Positions 37,604 to 46,400 of a stretch of 64,000 bases of DNA are shown here, piece by piece (positions within the stretch are counted from its first letter, which is position 1; every line of letters starts with the position of its first letter). Source of the stretch: Cellulomonas hominis (lineage in GTDB: Bacteria; Actinomycetota; Actinomycetes; Actinomycetales; Cellulomonadaceae); NCBI RefSeq assembly GCF_901521055.1, contig NZ_CABEGA010000018.1:62001-126000 (forward strand), read 5' to 3'. The notes beneath the pieces are model-generated. The model had not been told where the DNA came from. It did no database searches and saw only the letters and a list, made by a program, of their open reading frames with translations. The position numbers were made by a program, and so were the translations under genes.

Positions 37604-37676
37604 GCTCCCCACCCCTCCCGGTCACGGGACCCCGGCCCGCGTCACCCCAGCAGACCCGACGCGGGACGACGCCGCC

Positions 37677-37693
37677 TCACCCGGTGTGCATGA
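37677..37693. promoter_or_regulatory. island palindrome, site g
   Basis: TCACCC-GGTGT-GCATGA. Its centre is 82 bases before the DUF1254/DUF1214 gene 1 ATG (minus strand). Confidence 0.6.
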
Positions 37694-37765
37694 CCGGCGT
37701 GCGGACGGCGGGCAGGAGCGGCACCACGATCCAGAGGTCCGGTCGACCCCCGTCGTGGGCGCGCC

Positions 37766-37782
37766 TCACCCGCGACGGATGA
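37766..37782. promoter_or_regulatory. island palindrome, site h
   Basis: TCACCC-GCGAC-GGATGA. Its centre is 104 bases before the second LAL regulator ATG. A further half site, GGATGAGG, lies at 37797-37804. Confidence 0.65.
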
Positions 37783-37842
37783 GGGCGGGCGGCGCCGGAT
37801 GAGGCGACGATGCACGAGGGTGACGCCCGCCGGCAACGGCGT

Positions 37843-37848
37843 TACGGT
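37843..37848 (+). promoter_or_regulatory. possible -10 element of LAL regulator 2
   Basis: TACGGT within GTTACGGT, about 30 bases before the ATG, leaving room for a short leader with GGGGGAG at 37863-37869. Confidence 0.4.
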
Positions 37849-37877
37849 GGGCCCGACACGCAGGGGGAGCGTGACTC

Positions 37878-40487
37878 ATGGTCGCAGGCAGCCGTGCTCC
37901 GGGACGGGGCGACCCGATCGCGCCCCCGCGCACCCCCGCCGGCCGGATCCGGGTCCCGGTGCTCCCGCGCGGCGTCCTCCCCCGCACGCGGTGCGTCGAC
38001 GCGCTCGCCGCGGCCGTCGCCGGGCACCGGCTGGTGCTGGTCAGCGCGCCCGCCGGCTACGGCAAGACCACGCTCCTGGTGCAGTGGGCCGCGACGGCCG
38101 CCCGCCCGGTCGCCTGGGTCTCCCTCGACTCGCTGGACGACGACCCGGCGCGGCTGACGCGCGTGCTGCAGGACTCCGTCGCGCAGGCGACGGGCCGCGC
38201 CGGCGCCCCGTGGGACGGGACGACGGAGGGCCCGACGCCGCGCACGGTGGCGCAGGGCGTGGACGGCCTCGCCGCCCGCCTCGACGGGCTGGAGGGGCCG
38301 GACCCCGCGCCCGTGGTCGTGCTCGACGACATCCACCTGCTGTCGGTGCAGACGGCGCAGCAGGTCCTCGGCCCCCTCCTGCGCTACCCGGGGGCCAGCT
38401 TCGTGCTCGCGGGCCGCTACGACGCCGTCGTCCCGCTGAACCGGCTCCGGCTCAGCGGGGAGCTCGCCGAGCTGCGCGAGGACGCCCTGGCCTTCACCTC
38501 GACGGAGGTCGCCGACCTCGCGCGGACGCTCGGCGACGAGGCGGCGCGGGACCGGTCGCAGGCCCTGTGGGAGCTCACCGGCGGCTGGCCCGTCGCGGTC
38601 CGGCTGGCCATCGCGGCCGGTGTGCTGGGCGGCTCCGGCGCGCCCATGCGCGAGCTGCGCGACCGGGACGTGCCGATCACCGGGTACCTGGTGGAGGAGG
38701 TGATCGACGCGCTGCCGGCGGAGCTCGCGGACTTCGTCCTGCGGGCCAGCCTGGTCGACGCGATCGACCCGGCGCTCGCCGAGGCGATCGCCCCGCACGG
38801 GGCCCGGCTGCTGGACGAGTGCGTCGCGCGGGGGCTGTTCCTGGCGCAGGTCGCGGACGAGGACGGCGGCGACCCCGTCTACCGCTGGCACACGCTCGTC
38901 GCCGCCCACGCGGCCGCCGTGCTGGCGCGGCGCGACCCGGCCGCGGTGCGCGACACGCACCGGGTCGTCGCCGAGCACGTCGCCGCGCGCGACCCGGCCG
39001 CCGCCATCACCCACGCCCTGGAGGGCGCCGCCCCCGACCTCGCGGCGTCGATCCTGGGGGAGCGGTGGCCGGACCTGCTGGTCCGCGGCGACGTGACGCT
39101 GATCGACGGGCTCCGCTCGGCGCTGCCCGCACCGCAGCGGCACGAGCCGGACGTCCTGCTGGCGCTGTCCGCGGCCCGGGCCTTCGAGCCGGCGGACCCG
39201 GGCGTCGAGGACGCCGACCGGCAGCCCGCCGCGGTCACCGCCCTGGTGCACGCGCTCATGGCCCCCGGCCGGCCCGCGCTGGAGGAGGCGATCCGGCGAG
39301 GCCGCGCGGCGCTCGCGGACGTCGACCTCGACGACGGCACGCGGGCGCTGGGGCTGTACCTGCTCGGTCGCGCGGAGCTGCAGCGGTACTCGAGCGACGC
39401 CGCCGCCGGTCCCCGGCTCGCCCACGGCGCGGTGCTCGCCGCGCAGCGCGGCTGGGTCGCGCTCGAGCTGGGCTGCCGCGCGGAGGAGAGCCTCGCGACC
39501 GCGCACCGGGGCGAGCTGCTGGCCGCACGAGCCCGGGCACAGGACGTGCTCGCGGCGGCGGCGGCGCGGGGGTGGGACGGCACGGGGATCACCGCGTCCG
39601 CGCACCTGGCCTGCGGGCTGGTCGCCTACTGGCGCGACGAGCTGGACGTCGCGCACGAGCACCTCGGCGCGGCGGTCGTCGCCGCCGGGCGGGCGCGGCC
39701 CGAGGTCGCGGTGCACGCCGCCGGCGTGCTGGCGATCACCTGCATGGCCCGCGGTGACGCCGCCGGGCTCGCGCGCGCCCGGGCCGTCACGGACGCGCCC
39801 TGGACGGACGCCGACGCACCGGAGCACGTGCGCGCCTTCCGGCAGTTCCTGACCGCGATCCAGCTGGACCTCGAGCGCCGCCCGGACGCGGCGCTCGCCC
39901 TCGTCGACGAGCGCACCGCGGCGTTCGGCGACCCGCTCGCCCTGACCTGGCAGAGCGACCTGCGACGCCGCGTCGGCGACCGCGAGGGCTCGTGGCGGGC
40001 CCTGCGCGCCGCGATGAGCGCGACGGATGCGGTCGCGCACCCGCTGCCGCAGACGCTGGTCGCCGTCCGCTCGGCGGCGGCCCTGCTGCACGAGGACGAG
40101 CACGCCGCCCACGAGGCGCTCGAGGGCGCGCTGGAGGCCGCCGCGCCGCAGGGCGTCGTCCGGCCGCTGCGGGACCGCGCGGCGAGCCTGCACCCGCTGC
40201 TGTCGGACCATCTGGAGTGGGGGAGCGCGCACGAGGCCCTGGTCGCGCGGCTGCTGGTCGCGGAGGAGGACGCGCCCGCCGCGCGCGCCTCCGCCTGGGA
40301 GCTCACGCCCCGCGAGCACGACGTGCTCGCCTGCCTGCGGTCGTCGATGACCTCCGACGAGATCGCCGGCTCCCTGTTCCTGTCCGTCAACACGATCAAG
40401 ACCCACATGCGCTCGATCTACCGCAAGCTCGGTGCCGACGGCCGGCGGGCCGCGGTGCGGGAGGCGGTGCACCGCGGGCTGCTGTGA
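37878..40487 (+). CDS. MalT/LAL-type LuxR transcriptional regulator 2
   Basis: The 869-residue regulator has the same plan as the one at 28139. An N-terminal STAND ATPase carries Walker A APAGYGKTT (about residues 57-65) and Walker B-like PVVVLDDIHLL, with TGGWPVAVRLAI. A helical TPR-like middle follows, and a C-terminal LuxR helix-turn-helix (LTPREHDVLACL; EIAGSLFLSVNTIKTHMRSIYRKL). The recognition-helix region VNTIKTHMRSIYRKL is close to VNTVKAHLKSLYRKL of regulator 1, so both may bind related DNA. The site h palindrome lies upstream, allowing autoregulation. It is convergent with the GAP-family gene, with a 6-base gap. Confidence 0.9.
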   Translation: MVAGSRAPGRGDPIAPPRTPAGRIRVPVLPRGVLPRTRCVDALAAAVAGHRLVLVSAPAGYGKTTLLVQWAATAARPVAWVSLDSLDDDPARLTRVLQDSVAQATGRAGAPWDGTTEGPTPRTVAQGVDGLAARLDGLEGPDPAPVVVLDDIHLLSVQTAQQVLGPLLRYPGASFVLAGRYDAVVPLNRLRLSGELAELREDALAFTSTEVADLARTLGDEAARDRSQALWELTGGWPVAVRLAIAAGVLGGSGAPMRELRDRDVPITGYLVEEVIDALPAELADFVLRASLVDAIDPALAEAIAPHGARLLDECVARGLFLAQVADEDGGDPVYRWHTLVAAHAAAVLARRDPAAVRDTHRVVAEHVAARDPAAAITHALEGAAPDLAASILGERWPDLLVRGDVTLIDGLRSALPAPQRHEPDVLLALSAARAFEPADPGVEDADRQPAAVTALVHALMAPGRPALEEAIRRGRAALADVDLDDGTRALGLYLLGRAELQRYSSDAAAGPRLAHGAVLAAQRGWVALELGCRAEESLATAHRGELLAARARAQDVLAAAAARGWDGTGITASAHLACGLVAYWRDELDVAHEHLGAAVVAAGRARPEVAVHAAGVLAITCMARGDAAGLARARAVTDAPWTDADAPEHVRAFRQFLTAIQLDLERRPDAALALVDERTAAFGDPLALTWQSDLRRRVGDREGSWRALRAAMSATDAVAHPLPQTLVAVRSAAALLHEDEHAAHEALEGALEAAAPQGVVRPLRDRAASLHPLLSDHLEWGSAHEALVARLLVAEEDAPAARASAWELTPREHDVLACLRSSMTSDEIAGSLFLSVNTIKTHMRSIYRKLGADGRRAAVREAVHRGLL

Positions 40488-40493
40488 GCGGGC

Positions 40494-41162
40494 TCAGAGG
40501 GCGGCGATCCCGTCGCCGAGCATCTTCGCCCCGATCACCAGCAGCAGGACCGCCATGATCGCCGCGTTGTTCTGGACCATCCACGTCCTCAGCTCGTCGA
40601 GCAGCGCGGCTGCCCGCGGTCCGCTGGAGACGTACACCACGAGCGGCGCCGCGACCCCAAGCGAGGCGACGACCACGAACACGGCCAGGGCGCCGAGCTG
40701 CGCCGCCGTGTCGGACGTCGCCGTCGCGATGGCCGCACCGCCGGAGACGACCAGCAGCAGGTTCTTCGGGTTCACCGCGCCGAGCAGCACCGCGAGCCCG
40801 AACGCCTTCACCGGGGTGAACGTGTCGATCGCCCGCATCCAGCCCGGCGCGGGCGGGGTCGCGCCGCCGCGGGGCCGCCCGCGCCAGCTGCGGAGGGCGA
40901 GCAGCAGCAGCACGGCGCCGAGCACCAGCTTGACGACCGCCGCCCACGCGGGGGTGTCGCCGTCGTCAGCCGTCGCCGCGCCGGCCAGGAGCACGACGAC
41001 CGCCCCGAGGGCCGCGATCCCGAGCACCCAGCCCGCCAGGAACGCACCGGCGTTCGACCGCGCGCGTGGCGTCAGCAGCATCAGCACGACCGCCACGATC
41101 GGCATCGGGCTGATCATCACACCCACCGCGACGGGCAGTGACTGCCCGACGGCCTCGCCCAC
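40494..41162 (-). CDS. GAP-family membrane protein (Sap/LysE-like)
   Basis: The 222-residue protein has six membrane helices and the pattern of the GAP / sulfolipid-addressing family: an N-terminal VGVMISPMPIVAVVLML helix, the loop FTPVKAFGLAVLLGAVNPKN and a last helix VLLLVIGAKMLGDGI. Some mycobacterial members help export surface glycolipids; the substrate here is unknown. The GTG at 41162 follows GGGGGAGG by 6 bases. It lies 29 bases after the stop of DUF1269 gene 3 on the same strand, so the two are probably cotranscribed from sites i and j. Confidence 0.82.
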   Translation of the reverse strand: MGEAVGQSLPVAVGVMISPMPIVAVVLMLLTPRARSNAGAFLAGWVLGIAALGAVVVLLAGAATADDGDTPAWAAVVKLVLGAVLLLLALRSWRGRPRGGATPPAPGWMRAIDTFTPVKAFGLAVLLGAVNPKNLLLVVSGGAAIATATSDTAAQLGALAVFVVVASLGVAAPLVVYVSSGPRAAALLDELRTWMVQNNAAIMAVLLLVIGAKMLGDGIAAL

Positions 41163-41191
41163 GGCGACCTCCCCCGGTCCCGCCCGTCGCC

Positions 41192-41689
41192 TCAGACGTT
41201 CTCCTCGAACGCCTCCCGCAGCTGCGCCTCGTCGGCCTCGGACAGGTTGGTCTGCAGCAGCTCGCCGTGGATGCCCTGGTCCTTCAGGGCCCCCACGACC
41301 TTGTCCGGCACCGCGTCGGAGGACAGCAGGAACAGCGCCGACGTGCCGGGGGTGACCTTGCTGCGCACGGAGTCGATGAACTCGTCGTCGATGCCGACGT
41401 CCGTCAGGGCCCCGCCGAGCGCGCCCGCGGCCGCGCCGATCGCCGCGCCCAGCAGGGGCACGAAGAACAGCAGGCCGAACAGCATCCCCCAGAACGTGCC
41501 GCCCAGGGCGCCGGCCGCCGCGAGGTTGTTGGTCTGGTGCGTCCTCGGCTTCTTCTTCCCGGGCTCCCACGACACCGTCGCGGCGTCGTGCACCTGGATG
41601 AGCTCCTGCTTCTGCAGGGCGATGAGCGCCTGCTCCGCCCGGTCGGCCCCCTCCGGGGTCTCGAACTTCCACACGCTGAGAGTGGCCAC
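41192..41689 (-). CDS. DUF1269 protein 3
   Basis: The 165-residue DUF1269 protein is collinear with the gene at 31929 and about 80 percent identical by eye. It has the N-terminal VATLSVWKFETPEGADRAE, central Gly/Ala hydrophobic hairpin (residues about 64-96) and C-terminal LLQTNLSEADEAQLREAF. The GTG at 41689 is preceded by AAGGAG. The longer frame to 41734 would place the ribosome binding site inside the coding region. It is followed by the GAP-family gene. Site i is 72 bases upstream, close to the distance seen at the other two DUF1269 genes (70 and 73). Confidence 0.88.
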   Translation of the reverse strand: MATLSVWKFETPEGADRAEQALIALQKQELIQVHDAATVSWEPGKKKPRTHQTNNLAAAGALGGTFWGMLFGLLFFVPLLGAAIGAAAGALGGALTDVGIDDEFIDSVRSKVTPGTSALFLLSSDAVPDKVVGALKDQGIHGELLQTNLSEADEAQLREAFEENV

Positions 41690-41752
41690 GATCTGCTCCT
41701 TCGTCCGGCCGGATGACGGGCTCAGCGTGCCCACGGGCAGCGCCGGTGCACC

Positions 41753-41769
41753 TCATCCGGGTGGGATGA
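41753..41769. promoter_or_regulatory. island palindrome, site i
   Basis: TCATCC-GGGTG-GGATGA, perfect arms with the C/T variant on both sides. Its centre is 72 bases before DUF1269 gene 3 (minus). A related element with a 4-base spacer, TCGTCC-GGCC-GGATGA, lies at 41701-41716. Confidence 0.65.
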
Positions 41770-41792
41770 CCGGCCGCCGACGGGCCTCGGGC

Positions 41793-41809
41793 TCGTCCGC
41801 GCCGGATGA
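41793..41809. promoter_or_regulatory. island palindrome, site j
   Basis: TCGTCC-GCGCC-GGATGA. Its centre is 89 bases before the DUF1254/DUF1214 gene 2 ATG and 40 bases from the centre of site i. Confidence 0.55.
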
Positions 41810-41889
41810 GGCCGCGCCGGATCGTGTGCGGCAGCGTCGAGCCCGGGGCGTCGCACGGCGCGACGACGGCGAGGCCACGTGGGGGCGAC

Positions 41890-43221
41890 ATGACGGACGA
41901 GCTCGAGGACCTGGCGGCCGAGGGGTACCTGTACGCGTTCCCGCTCGTGTTCAACCTGGACCAGGTGCTCCGGTACGCGACCACGGGCGTGGGCTCGGTG
42001 CCGGGCGCGTCGTGGAACACCTTCGGGCACGCCCGCCGCCTCGCGGGCCCGGACGACACCTTCGTCACCATCAACAACGACACGGTGTACTCGATGGCGC
42101 AGATCGACGTCGGCGCCGGCCCGGTGCGCCTGGAGGTCCCGGACACCGCCGGCCGGTACTACGTGCTGCAGCTCGTGGACGCGTGGACGAACAACTTCGC
42201 CTACGTCGGCAAGCGGGCGACCGGCACGGGCGCAGGCGCCTTCCTGCTCGTCGCGCCCGACTGGGACGGCGTCACGCCCGACGACGCGACGGTGATCCGG
42301 TTCCCGACCCGGGTGGCCTCGGTCGTCGGGCGCTGGGCCGTCTCCGGGCCGGACGACCTCCCGGCCGTGCACGCCCTGCAGGACGCCACGACCCTGACGC
42401 CCGCCGACCCGTCCGCGCCGTCCCCCCGCGGTCTGCCGGAGGTCACCGCCACCGGAGACGAGGTGCTCGACTTCTGGGAGCGGTACCGGGTGTGGTCCCA
42501 GGAGCTCCCGCCCGCGGGCAGGGACCGGCCGCGGCAGGCCGCGCTCGCGCCGCTCGGCCTCACGGGGGACCGGCCCGTGCACACGCTCGACCCCGCGGTG
42601 CAGCAGGCGCTGCGCGAGGGGCACCGGCGCGGCCGGGCGGTGCTCGAGGCGACGCTGACCTCCGGCCACAGCCCGGTGGTCAACGGGTGGCACCTGACCC
42701 TGCACGCGTTCGACTACAACGCCGACTTCTTCGAGGTCGGAGCGCTGGACGACCCCGAGTTCGTCATCGGCGACCCGACGCTGCGGGTGGTGGAGCGCGC
42801 GGCGGCCGCCCTGGGGGGTCTGTGGGGGAACCACGCGTACGAGGCCGCGTACGTCATGACCTACGTCGACGACCACGGCGACCCCCTGACCGGCGACCGC
42901 ACGTACACCCTGACCCTCGCGCCGCCGCCGCCCGTCGACGGCTTCTGGTCCGTCACCATGTACGACGTCCCGGACTTCTTCCTCGTGGCCAACCCGGCCG
43001 ACCGGTACTCGGTCGGGGACCGCACACCGGGCCTGGTCCGCGACCGGGACGGCGGCCTCACGATCACGATGAGCCACTCCCGGCCGGCCGACCCCGACGC
43101 CGCGGCGAACTGGCTCCCCGCGCCCGAGGGCCCGTTCCGGCCGGTGCTGCGGATGTACGTGCCGCGCGCACCCGTGCTGGACGGCACCTACCGGCTGCCG
43201 CCGGTCGTGCGGGTCGGGTAG
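41890..43221 (+). CDS. DUF1254/DUF1214 protein 2
   Basis: The 443-residue protein has a full DUF1254 N-terminal part (AAEGYLYAFPLVFNLDQVLRYA; DTFVTINNDTVYSMAQIDV; GRYYVLQLVDAWTNNFAYVG) and a DUF1214 C-terminal part (YTLTLAPPPPVDGFWSVTMYD; ANWLPAPEGPFRPVLRMYVP). Family function is not settled. There is no signal peptide. The ATG at 41890 has a GGGGGCGA stretch upstream. It is divergent from DUF1269 gene 3 with sites i and j in between. Compared with gene 1 at 36284, the conserved segments are intact, so this is the more typical member. Confidence 0.87.
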   Translation: MTDELEDLAAEGYLYAFPLVFNLDQVLRYATTGVGSVPGASWNTFGHARRLAGPDDTFVTINNDTVYSMAQIDVGAGPVRLEVPDTAGRYYVLQLVDAWTNNFAYVGKRATGTGAGAFLLVAPDWDGVTPDDATVIRFPTRVASVVGRWAVSGPDDLPAVHALQDATTLTPADPSAPSPRGLPEVTATGDEVLDFWERYRVWSQELPPAGRDRPRQAALAPLGLTGDRPVHTLDPAVQQALREGHRRGRAVLEATLTSGHSPVVNGWHLTLHAFDYNADFFEVGALDDPEFVIGDPTLRVVERAAAALGGLWGNHAYEAAYVMTYVDDHGDPLTGDRTYTLTLAPPPPVDGFWSVTMYDVPDFFLVANPADRYSVGDRTPGLVRDRDGGLTITMSHSRPADPDAAANWLPAPEGPFRPVLRMYVPRAPVLDGTYRLPPVVRVG

Positions 43222-43479
43222 CGGGCGGGGGCTCGACAGCCGACCAGCACGCCGTGCACGTCAGGCGGTGACGAAGCACCGCCCTCGCGACCGGTGGGAG
43301 AGCACCGTGCACGATCCGGCGCCTCTCGCGTCGAGCCGGCGCGCCCGCCCCGGACGTCGCCGAGACCGGGCGCTGGTGTCGACGACAGCGCCGGGGTGCG
43401 GCCCCCGAACTGCTTCGCGCGTCACACGCGTGGTCGCTCAGCTCGTGGGCCGCCTGCCGATTGGCCTGGTGTCCGTTCC

Positions 43480-46400
43480 GTGACCGTCAGGGGTGTGTCC
43501 GCCGTGCCGTTCGTGCGCAGGAGGTCGGGTCGGCAACGCCTCCGCTCCCGGTCGTGGGTCTGCGACCTCCGGCAGCGTCGGGGGAGCAACGCCGTCGCCG
43601 TCGCCGTCGCCCTGGCGCTCCTGGTGGGCATCGGCAGCGGCCCTGCCGCTGCGGCCGCCGGGCTCGCGAGCGACGGGGGGTCCGTTCCGGTGCGGACGTC
43701 CCCTGCCGGGTCGCTGTCGGCGGCTCTGCCGAGCGCCGTGGCACCCCCACCGCTGGGAGATCCCTCGCGGATGATCGCGGCGGCCGGCTCCGTCCTGCGC
43801 GACCGCGCCGGCCGAGGGGACGTGGTGAACCTGCGCGGCACCAACGTGGGGGGCTGGCTGCTGCAGGAAGGCTGGATGTCACCGGCCGGCGAGGCTCCGT
43901 TGGACCGTACCGGGTGGTCGGCGCGTGCCGGCACGACCGAGTCCGGTGAGGCGCCCGACCGTGCCCTGGACGGTGACCCCGCCACGCGGTGGTCCACCGG
44001 GCGCGAGCAGGCGGTGGGCCAGACGTTCACCGTGGACATGGGCGCCCCGCGGACGTTCGACGAGATCTCCTTCGACGCCGGCACGAGCACCGGCGACACC
44101 CCTCCCGGTGTGCGCGTCCGGGCGTCCACCGACGGCAGCTCGTGGTGGGATGTCGGGTCGTCGTCGAGCGCCGGGCAGAAGGTCGTCGTCCACACGGACT
44201 ACCAGACCGCCCGCTACGTGCAGCTGGTCGTCACCGCGGCGGACCCGTCGAGGCACTGGTGGTCCCTCAGCGAGCTCAACGTCTACGTCTCCGACGAGTA
44301 CAACACCCGGCGTGTCCTGACCGAGCGGTTCGGGACGTCGGTGGCCGACTCCCTGATCGCGACGTACCAGGACGCGTGGCTGCAGGAGTCGGACCTCGAC
44401 GAGATCAGGCGTCTGGGGATGAACGTCGTCCGGGTGCCGATCGACTGGCAGGTGGTCATGCGCCCCGACGGCAGCATGCGACCGGATGCCGACGCCTTCG
44501 CCCGGCTCGACTGGCTCATCACCGAGAGTGCTGAACGGGGGCTGTACGTCATCCTGGACCTGCACGGTGCCCCGGGCGCCGCGTGTCCCTGGCACTCCTG
44601 CGGGCAGGCGGGCTCGAACCAGCTGTGGTCCAGCGTCACGAACCAGGACCGTGCGGTGCGGATCTGGCAGCGGATCGCCGCCCGCTACGCGGGCAACTCG
44701 ACCGTGGCGGGCTACGACCTCCTCAACGAGCCCCTCACCACGTCTGGTGCCGCGGAGTCACCCGAACAGGTCCGGCTCAAGTTCGACCTCTACGACCGGC
44801 TCTACGACGCCGTCCGGCAGGTCGACCCGGGCCACCTGGTGGTGATCGCGGCCTTCTACAGCTGGGAGAACGCCCTGCCGCCGTCTGCCTACGGGTGGAC
44901 GAACGTCATGTACGAGACGCACAACTACGCGTTCTGGGCGGCGGGTGACCACACCGCCATGAAGCGGTTCGTCGACGACGAGCTGGCACGGATCGCCTAC
45001 CACCGTGGCGAGTGGCAGGTCCCCGTCTACGCCGGCGAGTTCTGGATGGGCGGGTTCGACGACCTGTACTCCCGGTGGCTGAACGGACTGAACGCTCTGC
45101 ACACGTCCTGGACGGGCTGGACCTACAAGGTCCGTGGCGGCGGCAACTGGGGTCTGTTCCAGGACAGCACTCGTCCCGTGCCCGACCTGGCCGTGGACAG
45201 CGCGCAGGTGATCCGCGACAAGTGGTCAGGATTCGGCACGTCGGCGTTCAGGGCCAACACCGCCCTCCAGACCGTCTTCCGGGACGCGGCCGCGCAGCCG
45301 ATGATCCCGGTCGCCCCCGCCACCGTCGAGGCGGAGTCGTACGTCGCGGTACGCGGTCTGCCCTCCGAGGCGACGACCGACGTCGGCGGTGGTTCGAACC
45401 TCGGCTGGGCCGACCCCGGTGACTTCGCCGAGTACGACGTCTCCGTCCCGGCGTCCGGCAGGTACCGCGTGACGCTGCGCGTGGCGAGCCCCGACGGCGC
45501 GGCCGCGGCGTTGCGCATCGTCACGACACGGGCCTCGGTGCCGGTCTCGGTGCCGGCGACCTCGGGATGGCAGACGTGGACCGACACCGACGTCGGCGTC
45601 GACCTGGACGCGGGGGTGCAGCGGATCCGGCTCGAGGTGGATGCCGCGGGGTGGAACGTCGGCTCCTTCGCGCTCGCACCGGACACCGCCGATGCTGGCG
45701 CGCGTTTCGTCCCGGTGAGCCCGACGCGCCTGCACGACTCGCGCGGTGCTGCCGCACCGAGCCGGGTGGTCTGCCTGGACGTCGCCGGTCGGCAGGGGAT
45801 CCCGGGGGAGGCAGTCGGCGTGGCGATCAACGTGACGTCCGTGCGCGCGACCGGGCCGGGGCATCTCGTCGTCTACCCGGATCCGGGGAGCGCTGAGCCG
45901 GGCGCAGCCCCGCAGACCTCGACGGTGAACTTCGAGGCCGGCAAGGACGTCGCGAACGCTGCCATGGTGGCGCTGTCCGGTTCCGGGCGCCTGTGCTACA
46001 TGCTCCGCGGCGCGGCCGCCGGTGTGCTCATCGACGTGACCGGGTACACGATGCCCGCGTCGGGCATCACCTTGCTCACGCCCTCGCGTCTGGAGGACCG
46101 TCACGGCGTGGCCCCGCACACCCCGCAGACGGTGCAGGTGACGGGCCGTGCCGGCGTCCCGGCGGGCGCGACGGGTGTCCTCCTCAACGTCACCGCCGCC
46201 GGTTCCCGGTACCCCGGCAACGTGCAGGTGTACGCAGCCGGTGCTCGCCGACCCGGCACATCGGTTCTGAACCTCTCCAGCTCGGGCGACCGTGCCGGCG
46301 CCGCGATCGTCAAGCTCTCTGCCACCGGTGCCCTGACCTACGTCACGGACACCTCGGCAGGCCGCACGGTCCGCGTCGTGCTGGACGTCGTCGGTTACAC

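Noticed and set aside
41701-41716. An eleventh island palindrome, TCGTCC-GGCC-GGATGA
   Set aside because: The spacer is four bases instead of five and it is very close to the DUF1269 gene 3 ribosome binding site. I mention it beside site i but do not count it.
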